DNA from: Ferrimicrobium acidiphilum DSM 19497
GTDB lineage: Bacteria; Actinomycetota; Acidimicrobiia; Acidimicrobiales; Acidimicrobiaceae
Length of the DNA stretch: 64,000 nt
Direction of reading: 5' to 3'
Assembly (NCBI RefSeq): GCF_000949255.1
Contig: NZ_JXUW01000012.1
Span: 1-64,000 of the forward strand
Shown here: one piece after another, positions 45,681 to 53,626 of the stretch
Numbering within the stretch: the stretch's first letter is position 1
Layout: every line of letters starts with the position of its first letter
Position numbers and translations under genes: made by a program
Notes under the pieces: generated by a model
Seen by the model: the letters and a program-made list of their open reading frames with translations, nothing else
Told to the model about the DNA's origin: nothing
Databases searched by the model: none

Positions 45681-46638
45681 GGCCGTCGATCACTGGGCTT
45701 GCGGGACCGCACGCTGGTTCGATGACTGGCTTGGGTTAACCGATTCCGCCCGAGATCTCTTCGCCAAAATGGTACATGCAGATGCACACCTTGTAGCGAC
45801 TGGGCCCTCCACCTCGGTCATGGTGGCGCTGATTGCAGATGCACTACCACCTGGATCGAGGGTACTGACCCCAGCGATCGAGTTCACCTCGAACTTATTT
45901 CCATACCTTGTTCAGGCTGAGCGTGGCATCGAGGTCATCAGCGTAGACGAGAATCAGCTTATCGAAGCCATCGATAGCTCCATCTCTCTGGTCTCCGTCT
46001 CGGCAGTTCAGAGTGCGAATGGACACGTCACCGATCTAGACGCCATCAAAGCTCGAGCCAGCGTCACCGGGACCATGATCGCCGTCGACGCGACACAGGC
46101 TGCTGGCTGGCTTCCACTCGACATGAACGGTCTTGACGCTATCGTCTGCTCTGGCTACAAGTGGCTACTATCCCCTCGAGGCACCGCCTATCTCGCGCTA
46201 TCCGAACGCCTCAGCGCGATGATCAGACCACTCTATGCCAACTGGTACGGGGGCGAGGTGATCGCCGACTCCTTCTACGGAGCACCGCTGCGACTCTCGA
46301 CAAGCAATCGGCGCCTAGATCCATCACCAGCATGGCTGTCGTGGGTTGGAGCGGCACAGTCGCTTAAACTACTCGATCAGATCGGGATAGAGGCAATCTA
46401 TAGACACGACGTTGCCTTGGCTACTCACTTTCTCACCTTGATCGACCAACCGGTGCCATCTAGACCGTCAGCGATAGTCTCGCTGGAACTTTCAAAGCCA
46501 ATAGATCCAACCGCGCTGCCCTTCGTAGTCTCGGTACGTGGCGGCCGACTCCGAGTCTCCTTCCACCTCTACAACACCATGGACGACGTTGAGCTCGCTG
46601 CAAAGGAGCTAAAAGAGATCATTCTGCCACCCAACTGA
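45574..46638 (+). CDS. Class V aminotransferase (cysteine-desulfurase-like)
   Basis: 354 residues from ATG 45574, with AAAGGAG nine bases upstream. Fold-type I PLP enzyme: the cofactor Lys lies in VCSGYKWLLSPRGTAYL, the Asp that pairs with the pyridine N is in IAVDATQAAGW, and FLDTASIGLLP is the family N-terminus. Small relatives of this type include isopenicillin-N-epimerase-like and selenocysteine-lyase-like enzymes; there is no active-site Cys loop like that of IscS, so a true desulfurase is not shown. Substrate unknown. Confidence 0.82.
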   Translation: MTNEPSFSIYFEDQHGFLDTASIGLLPKTAANSLHEAVDHWACGTARWFDDWLGLTDSARDLFAKMVHADAHLVATGPSTSVMVALIADALPPGSRVLTPAIEFTSNLFPYLVQAERGIEVISVDENQLIEAIDSSISLVSVSAVQSANGHVTDLDAIKARASVTGTMIAVDATQAAGWLPLDMNGLDAIVCSGYKWLLSPRGTAYLALSERLSAMIRPLYANWYGGEVIADSFYGAPLRLSTSNRRLDPSPAWLSWVGAAQSLKLLDQIGIEAIYRHDVALATHFLTLIDQPVPSRPSAIVSLELSKPIDPTALPFVVSVRGGRLRVSFHLYNTMDDVELAAKELKEIILPPN

Positions 46639-47359
46639 GAACCGACGACAGATGAGGTCTACTCCAGCTTGCCAATAGGTTGCGACCCACGTAGCTATGC
46701 GAGGTGGGCCATCGATTACGCATCGTCCAATCGCGGTTGAGATCCCAACCAGGCCATGTGATGGTATCCTCGAGCCCACTGGTCTGCGATCAGCGTAGCC
46801 AGGACGATTGGAGCCAGCCTCCCCAGCGAGAGCCAACCAATGCATGCATGCGGTTCTCGTACACAGGACATTGGAGACATCATTCATTCTCAGGCATGCG
46901 CAGTCGGATAGCGTATGGCTCCGGTGAGTCGGTAGATGCCAAGGTTCCCCAGTGGAGTTCCCGACCAAATGCGACACACAACTCTGCTTAGGGATGCCGC
47001 CTGTGGCGCAGCGGTTTGCTCGAACGCAAATCGTCGACACATAATTGATGTTCGACCATCGTCGCGTCCTGTTGTGACCGTGGATCCGAGCATAGATTGC
47101 GGTTTTTGCCTCAGCTCTTTGGATTGTGATAATGGGTACAGCTTGTTCGGTAGACGAATTGTTCTTCAAGGACATCCAAGACACCTCGATCGCAGCATTG
47201 CCAGATGGCACTCGTCAACCATTCCAGTCGAACGCCGCCGAATCGCATCAGAGATTTACGAAGACCATACTTCGGCGAGAGCAACTCTCGCTAGCTGTAA
47301 CAAGAGAGGCCATCTGGACATAAAACAGACATAACCTATTGGCCACACAGGGAGTATTG
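46639..47359. other. 720-bp region upstream of the sigma-factor operon
   Basis: Open frames of up to 200 codons exist on both strands (46609-47211 minus, 46936-47334 plus) but have Cys/His/Arg-rich, non-protein-like composition and no ribosome site. I see no gene. The promoter of the sigma-factor operon must lie near its right end. Confidence 0.4.
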
Positions 47360-47953
47360 ATGCTGGAGGAGCGAAAGGGACGTTTTGACGCGTTGTACCG
47401 CTCGACACGAGCGAAGATACTCGCCTACGCACTGCGTAGGGTCCCCTCAACTGAGGATGCCGCTGATGTCTTAGCGGAAACATTCACCATCGCCTGGCGA
47501 AGATTGGATCAAGTCCCAGAGGGCGACGGCGCGCTCCTGTGGCTCTACGGAGTTGCCCGCAATGTCATACGCAACGACCTTCGAAGTCGGCAACGTCGTT
47601 CACAGCTGATGGGACGAATCGCGCGCCATGTCCCGGAGGCTAAATGGAGTGTCGTCGCTCGAGACGAGGAGCGTCTCGTCGCTCTCGCGTGTCTCCAAGG
47701 ACTCCACGAAGACGATCAGGAGGTGCTGATGTTGACGGCGTGGGAAGGACTTGCGCCTGTGGCCGTCGCCAAGGTGCTGGCGTGCTCCCCCGGAGCAGCC
47801 AGGGCGCGGATTCATAGAGCTCGTAGGCGTCTTGATCAGGCGATCTTGGCTGCCAACACCGACGCTGGCAACAGGCATACCGCGGCCACACGTGGTCCTG
47901 AACCCTCTAGAGCCGATGTGTTCACGAATGATCCCAAAGGAGACAAAGCATAA
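47360..47953 (+). CDS. ECF-type RNA polymerase sigma factor
   Basis: 197 residues from ATG 47360, preceded by AGGGAG five bases upstream. Sigma region 2 at about 10-75 (ALRRVPSTEDAADVLAETFT, IAWRRLDQVP) and region 4 at about 110-165 (DDQEVLMLTAWEGLAPVAVA, then GAARARIHRARRRL). No region 3, as expected for ECF factors. The stop overlaps the start of the next gene (TAATG), so sigma factor and membrane protein are coupled, the usual arrangement of a sigma factor with its regulator. Target promoters unknown. Confidence 0.9.
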   Translation: MLEERKGRFDALYRSTRAKILAYALRRVPSTEDAADVLAETFTIAWRRLDQVPEGDGALLWLYGVARNVIRNDLRSRQRRSQLMGRIARHVPEAKWSVVARDEERLVALACLQGLHEDDQEVLMLTAWEGLAPVAVAKVLACSPGAARARIHRARRRLDQAILAANTDAGNRHTAATRGPEPSRADVFTNDPKGDKA

Positions 47954-49581
47954 TGAAAGCCTTCTTGTACCAGCTTGACCCGGTCGATGAATGGGCCGTT
48001 GAGGCGGCTGTCACTAACCCTGTGTTTGACGAGCTGTTCGGAGCAATTATCGATGAGGAGCCTGAAGCTAGCGAGGCAGCGGCTGTGCTTCAGCCAAGCA
48101 AGCCTTCGCCCTTGAATCGGCGGCACCGCAAGAGTGTTGTCACAGTAGTGGCGGTCCTGATCCTCATCGGTGCACTCGTAGGAGTTCGGGCTATCGGTGA
48201 TGGACCCGTCTTGACACATCCCATCACCACTGACTGGCATCAGGCGCAAACACTGGGCTCAGCAGGCTCCTCTCATGGTACCTGGCAGCTTGTCGATGCG
48301 GTCTTGAGCGGGACCTGGCAACAGAACGAGGATGGTCCACCATCGGGGTATCTCAGCTGTGCTACCGCCGGGAGTTGCTATCTGATGGCGGGCAAATACT
48401 CTTCTGCTGCTGCCGGAGCACCACTCCTATCTGAGTCGCTTTACACTACGATCGACCAGGGTGCGAACTGGGCAGTCCTCCCCATGCCTAATGGGTTTGC
48501 TCCCTCGACGGCGCTGTCGTGCTCGGGGGCGAAATGGTGCGCAGCCGGTGGGACCTATCATGGACAGTCTGTATTGCTCACTACGACAGATGGAGGGCAT
48601 TCTTTTACTCTCACTCCACTGCCGAGCGGGCTGAGGAAAATCGACGTGCTCTCGTGCCCATCTGTTGGAGCCTGTGATGCTCTCGTTGCCTCGTCGACTG
48701 GGCGAAATGGGAGTCCCGTAGATGCTAGCTTCGTTAGCATCACTCGGGGCGGCCAAGCATTTGTGGACCATCCGATCCTGCACGGGGATTCGATGGTTGC
48801 GCTTGCCTGTACATCCTCTGTGCACTGCACCGTGGTCGGGCGGACGAACCGAACTCAGAATTCACTGCTTCCTAGCGGGGTCACAGCAGTGACTAGCAAT
48901 GGCGGCTCGACATGGACGGCGGGGAGTATTCCGACTGGGTTTGGTATCCGAGGGATGTTTTCTCCCCTTGTCTGCTCCAATGCAACCCACTGTGTTCTTG
49001 GTGGGATGATTCCCATTCGCAACGCTGAAACCTGTCCAGGGTTAGCCCCAGCCGGACCATCGCTGGCTTCGTTCTCGATGTCACCGTCGGTGCGTGCCAT
49101 ATCTAACACTGAGTCACGGATCGCCGCCAACTGGGCCAAGAACACCCAGGGCTTTCATGGTGCAATGAGTTGTTCCACAGGTGCGGTGAGTGAGGTGAGC
49201 GCGTTCGCGACAACTACGGACGGCGGTCTGAACTGGACTCCTAAGTCGTTGCCATCCGATGTGCCCAACCCCCAGATCACCGGGCTTGCCTGCCCATCGG
49301 CGACTGAGTGTTGGGCATCGGGATCCGAATCGGTCCCCCAAAAGATTGGCAAGGGGATTGACTTTGGCTCCTCCGTCCTCCTTGGAACGACAGATGGTGG
49401 TGCGAACTGGTCGAAGGTAACTTTCCAGGTTCCTCCGAGTGCACCGAATCCGCAAGGGCAGTCCTACCAAGCGATAGGTTCCATCAGTTGCACGTCAAGT
49501 AGCCTCTGCCTAGCAGAAGGGGTTACGGCCCAAGGTGCTGGCGTCAGTCCAACCTACAGTTTGGCGATTCCCAAGAGCTGA
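47953..49581 (+). CDS. Membrane-anchored Cys-paired beta-propeller, probable sigma-factor partner
   Basis: 542 residues. Cytoplasmic N-terminus (1-60), one transmembrane segment (61-80, VVTVVAVLILIGALVGV), and an outside domain to the end. That domain repeats eight times the element [LMV]-x-C-x5-C, at Cys 136/142, 190/196, 235/241, 286/292, 341/347, 407 (partner lost), 447/453 and 513/519. Five are followed by BNR-like turns such as TTTDGGHSF, TSNGGSTW, TTTDGGLNW and TTDGGANW. This predicts a beta-propeller of about seven or eight blades, each clamped by a small disulfide. Coupled to the ECF gene, it may be an anti-sigma or sensor; the N-terminus lacks a clear zinc anti-sigma motif. Confidence 0.75.
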   Translation: MKAFLYQLDPVDEWAVEAAVTNPVFDELFGAIIDEEPEASEAAAVLQPSKPSPLNRRHRKSVVTVVAVLILIGALVGVRAIGDGPVLTHPITTDWHQAQTLGSAGSSHGTWQLVDAVLSGTWQQNEDGPPSGYLSCATAGSCYLMAGKYSSAAAGAPLLSESLYTTIDQGANWAVLPMPNGFAPSTALSCSGAKWCAAGGTYHGQSVLLTTTDGGHSFTLTPLPSGLRKIDVLSCPSVGACDALVASSTGRNGSPVDASFVSITRGGQAFVDHPILHGDSMVALACTSSVHCTVVGRTNRTQNSLLPSGVTAVTSNGGSTWTAGSIPTGFGIRGMFSPLVCSNATHCVLGGMIPIRNAETCPGLAPAGPSLASFSMSPSVRAISNTESRIAANWAKNTQGFHGAMSCSTGAVSEVSAFATTTDGGLNWTPKSLPSDVPNPQITGLACPSATECWASGSESVPQKIGKGIDFGSSVLLGTTDGGANWSKVTFQVPPSAPNPQGQSYQAIGSISCTSSSLCLAEGVTAQGAGVSPTYSLAIPKS

Positions 49582-50071
49582 ACCCTGAGGGCGATGACGC
49601 GCAGCTATCGGACCTGCCCCTCGTTGGAGTGGGCAACTGACTTGTGAGTCTTTGATGGGCGAAGCTAAGCAGCTGTCCGGGGGGTGTAGCTTTAACGGCG
49701 AGATCTAAGACGCGACCAGTTGCTACAGAGCCATGCTTGTCTGGGGCCGTAGTCAACGCTCGCACAAACGACTGAAACAATAGACCTACTAAACCACTCC
49801 GGGGTCTACGGCGATCTCGGCAACGCATTCTTCCGCCACGACCCTTCTCTGATCTGAGTAAATCACCAATCGCGCTTTGGTTTACAGCCTGGATACGAAC
49901 CCGGCAGAAATCCTCAAAACTGAGACATCACCCACTATGCCCTGGGCCAGCTGTGATATTTCGCTCGGTCTATCTAATCTGAGCTCCTTGTTGGCTTTGC
50001 AACACGTCCAAGCTTCTAGACCCAAGGGCGCGCAGCCATGGAATGCATCGCCGTTGGGACTCCAATGGGCG
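49582..50071. other. 490-bp gap after the propeller gene
   Basis: No gene recognised. An imperfect stem with arms TGCCC and GGGCA near 49610-49632 follows the propeller gene and may be a weak terminator. Confidence 0.4.
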
Positions 50072-50257
50072 CTAGCGAACCAAGAAATGCCAACCTACCC
50101 ATGCCCATCCGACCGCAAGTAGGAGCGCTCCGATTGGCCTTGAGCGCAAGGATGCAACCACATCACTCAACCGGTGCCCACGAATGTGAGCAACAATCGC
50201 CGTCACCATGATCGCAACAGCGAGGATTGCCCAGATGGTGAGCTCTACGATCCGCAT
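50072..50257 (-). CDS. Small membrane protein, DUF6186-like
   Basis: 61 residues, two transmembrane helices (LTIWAILAVAIMVTAIVAHI and IGALLLAVGWAWVGWHFLVR) with a basic loop between. The C-terminal GWxWxGWHFLxR is reminiscent of the DUF6186 family of small actinobacterial membrane proteins. Last of three overlapping genes; overlaps the 128-residue gene by 13 nt. Function unknown. Confidence 0.6.
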   Translation of the reverse strand: MRIVELTIWAILAVAIMVTAIVAHIRGHRLSDVVASLRSRPIGALLLAVGWAWVGWHFLVR

Positions 50258-50631
50258 AGCACCAACCAGACTCCAAGCCCAAGCCAGCCGAGGGCGATAA
50301 GCGCACGCCCGGGCAGGCTGTGGCCTAGCAGTTCATTCGTGATCGAGGAGATCGTTGGATAACGAGAACGTGGGCCCTGAGACAGATTGACTAGTTCGAA
50401 TACCACCACTGCAGATGCCACCACCGACCAGGTAAAAATCGCTCCTCTGTCAAAGGAACGAGGCTGTTCGCTCCTTACAACACGAAAGAATCCGACGACC
50501 ATGAGAATGATTGCGGCTGCGGTCAAGAGCTCAGCTTGCCAGGTGAATGTATGGCTGCGCGCCTCAAGGTAGCACCACACGATAACCAGCACTCCGCCAG
50601 CAGCCCACCTGACGAAGCGGTTCAACTTCAC
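50245..50631 (-). CDS. Small membrane protein, four predicted helices
   Basis: 128 residues, with hydrophobic segments near 10-22, 34-50, 68-82 and 105-126 (ALIALGWLGLGVWLVLCGS). The end resembles the end of the next, 61-residue protein (GW-x-W-x-G-W), suggesting related families or a duplication. Overlaps both neighbours (4 nt with the 176-residue gene). Function unknown. Confidence 0.65.
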   Translation of the reverse strand: MKLNRFVRWAAGGVLVIVWCYLEARSHTFTWQAELLTAAAIILMVVGFFRVVRSEQPRSFDRGAIFTWSVVASAVVVFELVNLSQGPRSRYPTISSITNELLGHSLPGRALIALGWLGLGVWLVLCGS

Positions 50632-51158
50632 GCCGAGGGCTGTACCGCCCGGGTACGCATCAGGGTCAGTCCAATCACTGAACCCACAAGCGCTGCCAAC
50701 GCGAACACGACCGGCACCACACCTTCGGCATGAGAGGGAACGAAAACTCCAAGCCCAAGAAGTAGCACCGGCAGGATGATCACTCCCCGCATTCTAAAAC
50801 CAAGCTGCCCAAGCTTCGCTGCATCATATGCGGCGATCCTACCCTCGAGCTCTCGATCAAATCCTGAGAGGCAGCCGTCCGTTCCCGCAGCGGCGCAGTT
50901 CGCACACTGCGAACCACAGCCAGCAACATCCTCGGATTCCCTCTTCACCCTCGAGCCAAAGATAACGACACCGCCAACCGCCAACCCGGGCAACAACCCA
51001 CCCAGCGTCGAGACCAGGATAGAGAGGCCGAGGAGGCCGAGACAGAGTGAGATCATACCAGCGAGGAATGCGGCAATAGTGACCGCCCAGATCAACCTGA
51101 TTAACAACACTCGATGGTAGAACCTGTTGGCCTGCTGCTTGCTAAACGACTGGGTCAC
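50628..51158 (-). CDS. Membrane protein with a cytoplasmic four-Cys loop
   Basis: 176 residues. Two helices at about 20-75 (GMISLCLGLLGLSILVSTLG), a soluble loop and two helices at about 125-170. The loop contains CGSQCANCAAAGTDGC, four cysteines spaced C-x3-C-x2-C-x7-C that could bind zinc or an Fe-S centre. First gene of a three-gene set with tiny overlaps; divergent from the exonuclease gene with 58 bp between starts. I do not recognise the family. Confidence 0.65.
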   Translation of the reverse strand: MTQSFSKQQANRFYHRVLLIRLIWAVTIAAFLAGMISLCLGLLGLSILVSTLGGLLPGLAVGGVVIFGSRVKRESEDVAGCGSQCANCAAAGTDGCLSGFDRELEGRIAAYDAAKLGQLGFRMRGVIILPVLLLGLGVFVPSHAEGVVPVVFALAALVGSVIGLTLMRTRAVQPSA

Positions 51159-51216
51159 CTAATGAATTCTAGCTCTCCGATTCGGGTGTCGTGAACTCAA
51201 CTTAGGATGGTGAATC

Positions 51217-51894
51217 ATGAGTAGAGCTATCGTCGCTCCCTCGCTGAGCGATCTGCGAACCACTACGTTTGTCGTCGTCGACACCGAGACAACCGGTGGA
51301 TCTGCGAGATACCACGAGTTAACCGAGATCGCCGCGCTGAAGGTCTGCGGTGGAGAGGTTGTGGGCCATCTCCGTTCACTCATCCACGGTCTGTCACCAA
51401 TTCCACCCATGATCGTCACCCTCACCGGCATCACTGATCCGATGCGGAGCCTGGCCCCGGAGGAGATAGAGGTGCTAAATGCATTCACCTCGTTTGTCGG
51501 CGATGCAGTCATCGTCGGGCATAACCTAAGTTTCGATATCGGCTTTCTCGATGCCGCCCTCATTCGTTCGACCTTACCTCCCATCAGCTCAAGAAGAATA
51601 GACACGCTGCGTCTCGCTCGCCACCTACTACGTGATGAGGTGGAGAACTTCAAGCTCGCGACGCTTGCACGCTATCTGCGGCTCCGAACCCCAAGTCATC
51701 GCGCGCTGGCAGATGTTCTTGCCACCACCGATCTACTCCACGAGCTGATCGGTCGCCTCGGCGCTATCGGGATCACCACCTTCGAGGAGATAGATAACCT
51801 ATGGATCGCTGGTCGCACCCGGAAGGCGAGCTTTACCCGCTCACCATCACCAGCGCTCAAGCGACCAAGATCGGTCACTACCCCAACCGACTGA
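51217..51894 (+). CDS. DEDDh-family 3'-5' exonuclease
   Basis: 225 residues. Exo I FVVVDTETTGG (Asp, Glu), Exo II VIVGHNLSFDIGFLD (Asp) and Exo III HRALADVLAT (His, Asp) give the complete DEDDh set, as in DnaQ epsilon subunits and RNase T. No UvrC-type or polymerase domain is fused. About 45 C-terminal residues are basic and disordered-looking (RTRKASFTRSPSPALKRPRS). Could be a proofreading subunit or a stand-alone repair nuclease. Starts at ATG 51217. Confidence 0.88.
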   Translation: MSRAIVAPSLSDLRTTTFVVVDTETTGGSARYHELTEIAALKVCGGEVVGHLRSLIHGLSPIPPMIVTLTGITDPMRSLAPEEIEVLNAFTSFVGDAVIVGHNLSFDIGFLDAALIRSTLPPISSRRIDTLRLARHLLRDEVENFKLATLARYLRLRTPSHRALADVLATTDLLHELIGRLGAIGITTFEEIDNLWIAGRTRKASFTRSPSPALKRPRSVTTPTD

Positions 51895-52489
51895 TCGCCA
51901 TCGCTCCATATTGATCGCCGCAGGCAGCAGATCTCGAGTGCTTGCTGTCTGGCCCATCGATTATCGTCTGAGAACTACCGGCAACACTCCTTGATCTAGC
52001 AGTTCTTTAGCGACGCTGCCGGTCGGATCCGTTAGATCTATCTAGGGGAGATCCGGTCAATACTTGAGTCAAGGTCCCCAAAGGAGCGTATCTCACTCGT
52101 CCGTCCACCAGGTTCCGATCGGAACTCGATATCACCGCGAGGAACGAAGGTCCGAACTTGCGCCACTATCTGCGAGTCATGAGGCAGGACTGGTGACTTG
52201 AGCCTGCGATGACCATCTTTCTGGAATCACCACCTACTCTCTGGCCAAAGCACGGTTCGGTCTCGTAATTCCATGGACCGTCCTCTTTCGCCCTCCCGCT
52301 CATGCCGGCGGTGCGCGAGATATGCGATCGCCACCGGCAACTGATGTAACCCTGTGTCGTCACACAATGAATCTGTGGAACGGTGGATCTGTGGAACGGT
52401 GCACTCTAGCTCACGTCGGCACAAGCTGCCAGCGAGCGAGGCCACAGATCAATGTCTAGCTAATCTCGCCTCTTGACGGATACGAGATG
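51895..52489. other. 595-bp gap between the exonuclease gene and trpD
   Basis: The only structure seen is the tandem duplication at 52371-52401. Short frames here look non-coding. Confidence 0.4.
52371..52401. repeat. Tandem duplication of 15-16 bp
   Basis: ATCTGTGGAACGGTG at 52371-52385 is repeated at 52387-52401, with a single G between, downstream of trpD. Confidence 0.95.
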
Positions 52490-53617
52490 CTAGAGTTGGC
52501 CAGCGATCAACTCATCGAGGAAGGCACCGGTTCGACCATCCGAGATCAGTGAGATAGCAAGTTCAACCCCATCGGAGATCGAGGCGACCATATCACCGGC
52601 ATAGAGTGCCACACCAGCATTTAAGGCGACGAGATCACGACGAGCATCGGTCACGTCTCCGCAAAGAATATCGCGAAGAACTCGAGCGTTCTCGGCGGCA
52701 TCCCCACCTTGGAGCATCGAGAGAGAACTTGTCTCAAAACCATAGCCTCCAGCCTGAATGCTGTAAGAGCGCACCGGCTGTCTAGAACGCACCTCCCACA
52801 CTTGGGTGGGAGCTATCAGACTGACCTCGTCCATGCCATCATCGCCACAGACGACGAGTGCATGCTCGGATCCAAGAGCGACCAACACCTCTGCCATTGC
52901 AGGTGCGAGCCTGCGATCAAAAACACCCACGAGTTGATGGCGGGCATGACCGGGGTTTACCAACGGACCAAGGAAGTTGAAGGCGGTCGGGATGCCAAGG
53001 GCTCTTCTAATCGGCGCAACCGCAGCCATCGCTGGATGGAAGCGGGTTGCCAGCGCGAAACCAAAACCAGTAGTCTCGACCATACGTGCGACATCATCGG
53101 GCCCAAGGTTGACGTTGACGCCAAGTTGCTCTAGCACATCGGCGGAGCCAGTCTTCGAACTGGCAGCCCGGCCGCCGTGCTTTAACACTCTCGCTCCAGC
53201 CGCACTCGCAACCAAGCCAGCGGCAGTAGAGACATTGATAGTCCCTTGACGATCTCCACCGGTACCACAGGTATCTAGGATCTTCCCCTCGACGGGCACT
53301 ACCACCATGCGTCCAGCCATAGCTCTGGCGAAACCAAGCAGCTCCTCGACCGTCTCCTCTCGCTGGCGGAGCAGCACCAAAACACCGGCCACGATCGGAG
53401 CCGGGACCGCACCGTCAAAGACTACCTCGAGAATGTGCGCGGCTTCAGCCTCGCTGAGCCGATTACCAGCCATGAGACGGGCGAGCAGATCAGACCAGAT
53501 CACCTCAGTGCTGCCCTGTTCGGCGGGCACTGCCTCTGTCTCTCGGGCCTGATGTGCGAGCCTAGCTGGCTGCTGGGAGGGAGAGTCTGAGACCTCAGAA
53601 ACAGTAGGTTTGGGCAT
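52490..53617 (-). CDS. trpD: Anthranilate phosphoribosyltransferase
   Basis: 375 residues. Transfers phosphoribosyl from PRPP to anthranilate in tryptophan synthesis. PRPP loop ILDTCGTGGDRQGTINVST, the KHGGRAASSKTGSADVLEQL block, and FNFLGPLVNPG are the family landmarks. About 40 N-terminal residues (MPKPTVSEVSDSPSQQPARL) are extra and low in complexity; the true start may be further in. No other trp gene is adjacent. It begins only 9 nt after the stop of a GGDEF-EAL gene on the same strand, an unusual partner. Confidence 0.93.
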   Translation of the reverse strand: MPKPTVSEVSDSPSQQPARLAHQARETEAVPAEQGSTEVIWSDLLARLMAGNRLSEAEAAHILEVVFDGAVPAPIVAGVLVLLRQREETVEELLGFARAMAGRMVVVPVEGKILDTCGTGGDRQGTINVSTAAGLVASAAGARVLKHGGRAASSKTGSADVLEQLGVNVNLGPDDVARMVETTGFGFALATRFHPAMAAVAPIRRALGIPTAFNFLGPLVNPGHARHQLVGVFDRRLAPAMAEVLVALGSEHALVVCGDDGMDEVSLIAPTQVWEVRSRQPVRSYSIQAGGYGFETSSLSMLQGGDAAENARVLRDILCGDVTDARRDLVALNAGVALYAGDMVASISDGVELAISLISDGRTGAFLDELIAGQL

Positions 53618-53626
53618 GCCAACATG

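Noticed and set aside
46609-47211. 200-codon open frame on the minus strand
   Set aside because: It overlaps the end of the aminotransferase gene, is rich in Cys, Arg, Thr and Ile without fold-like pattern, and has no ribosome site.
46936-47334. 132-codon open frame upstream of the sigma gene
   Set aside because: Composition not protein-like and overlapped by another frame of equal quality; no start signal.
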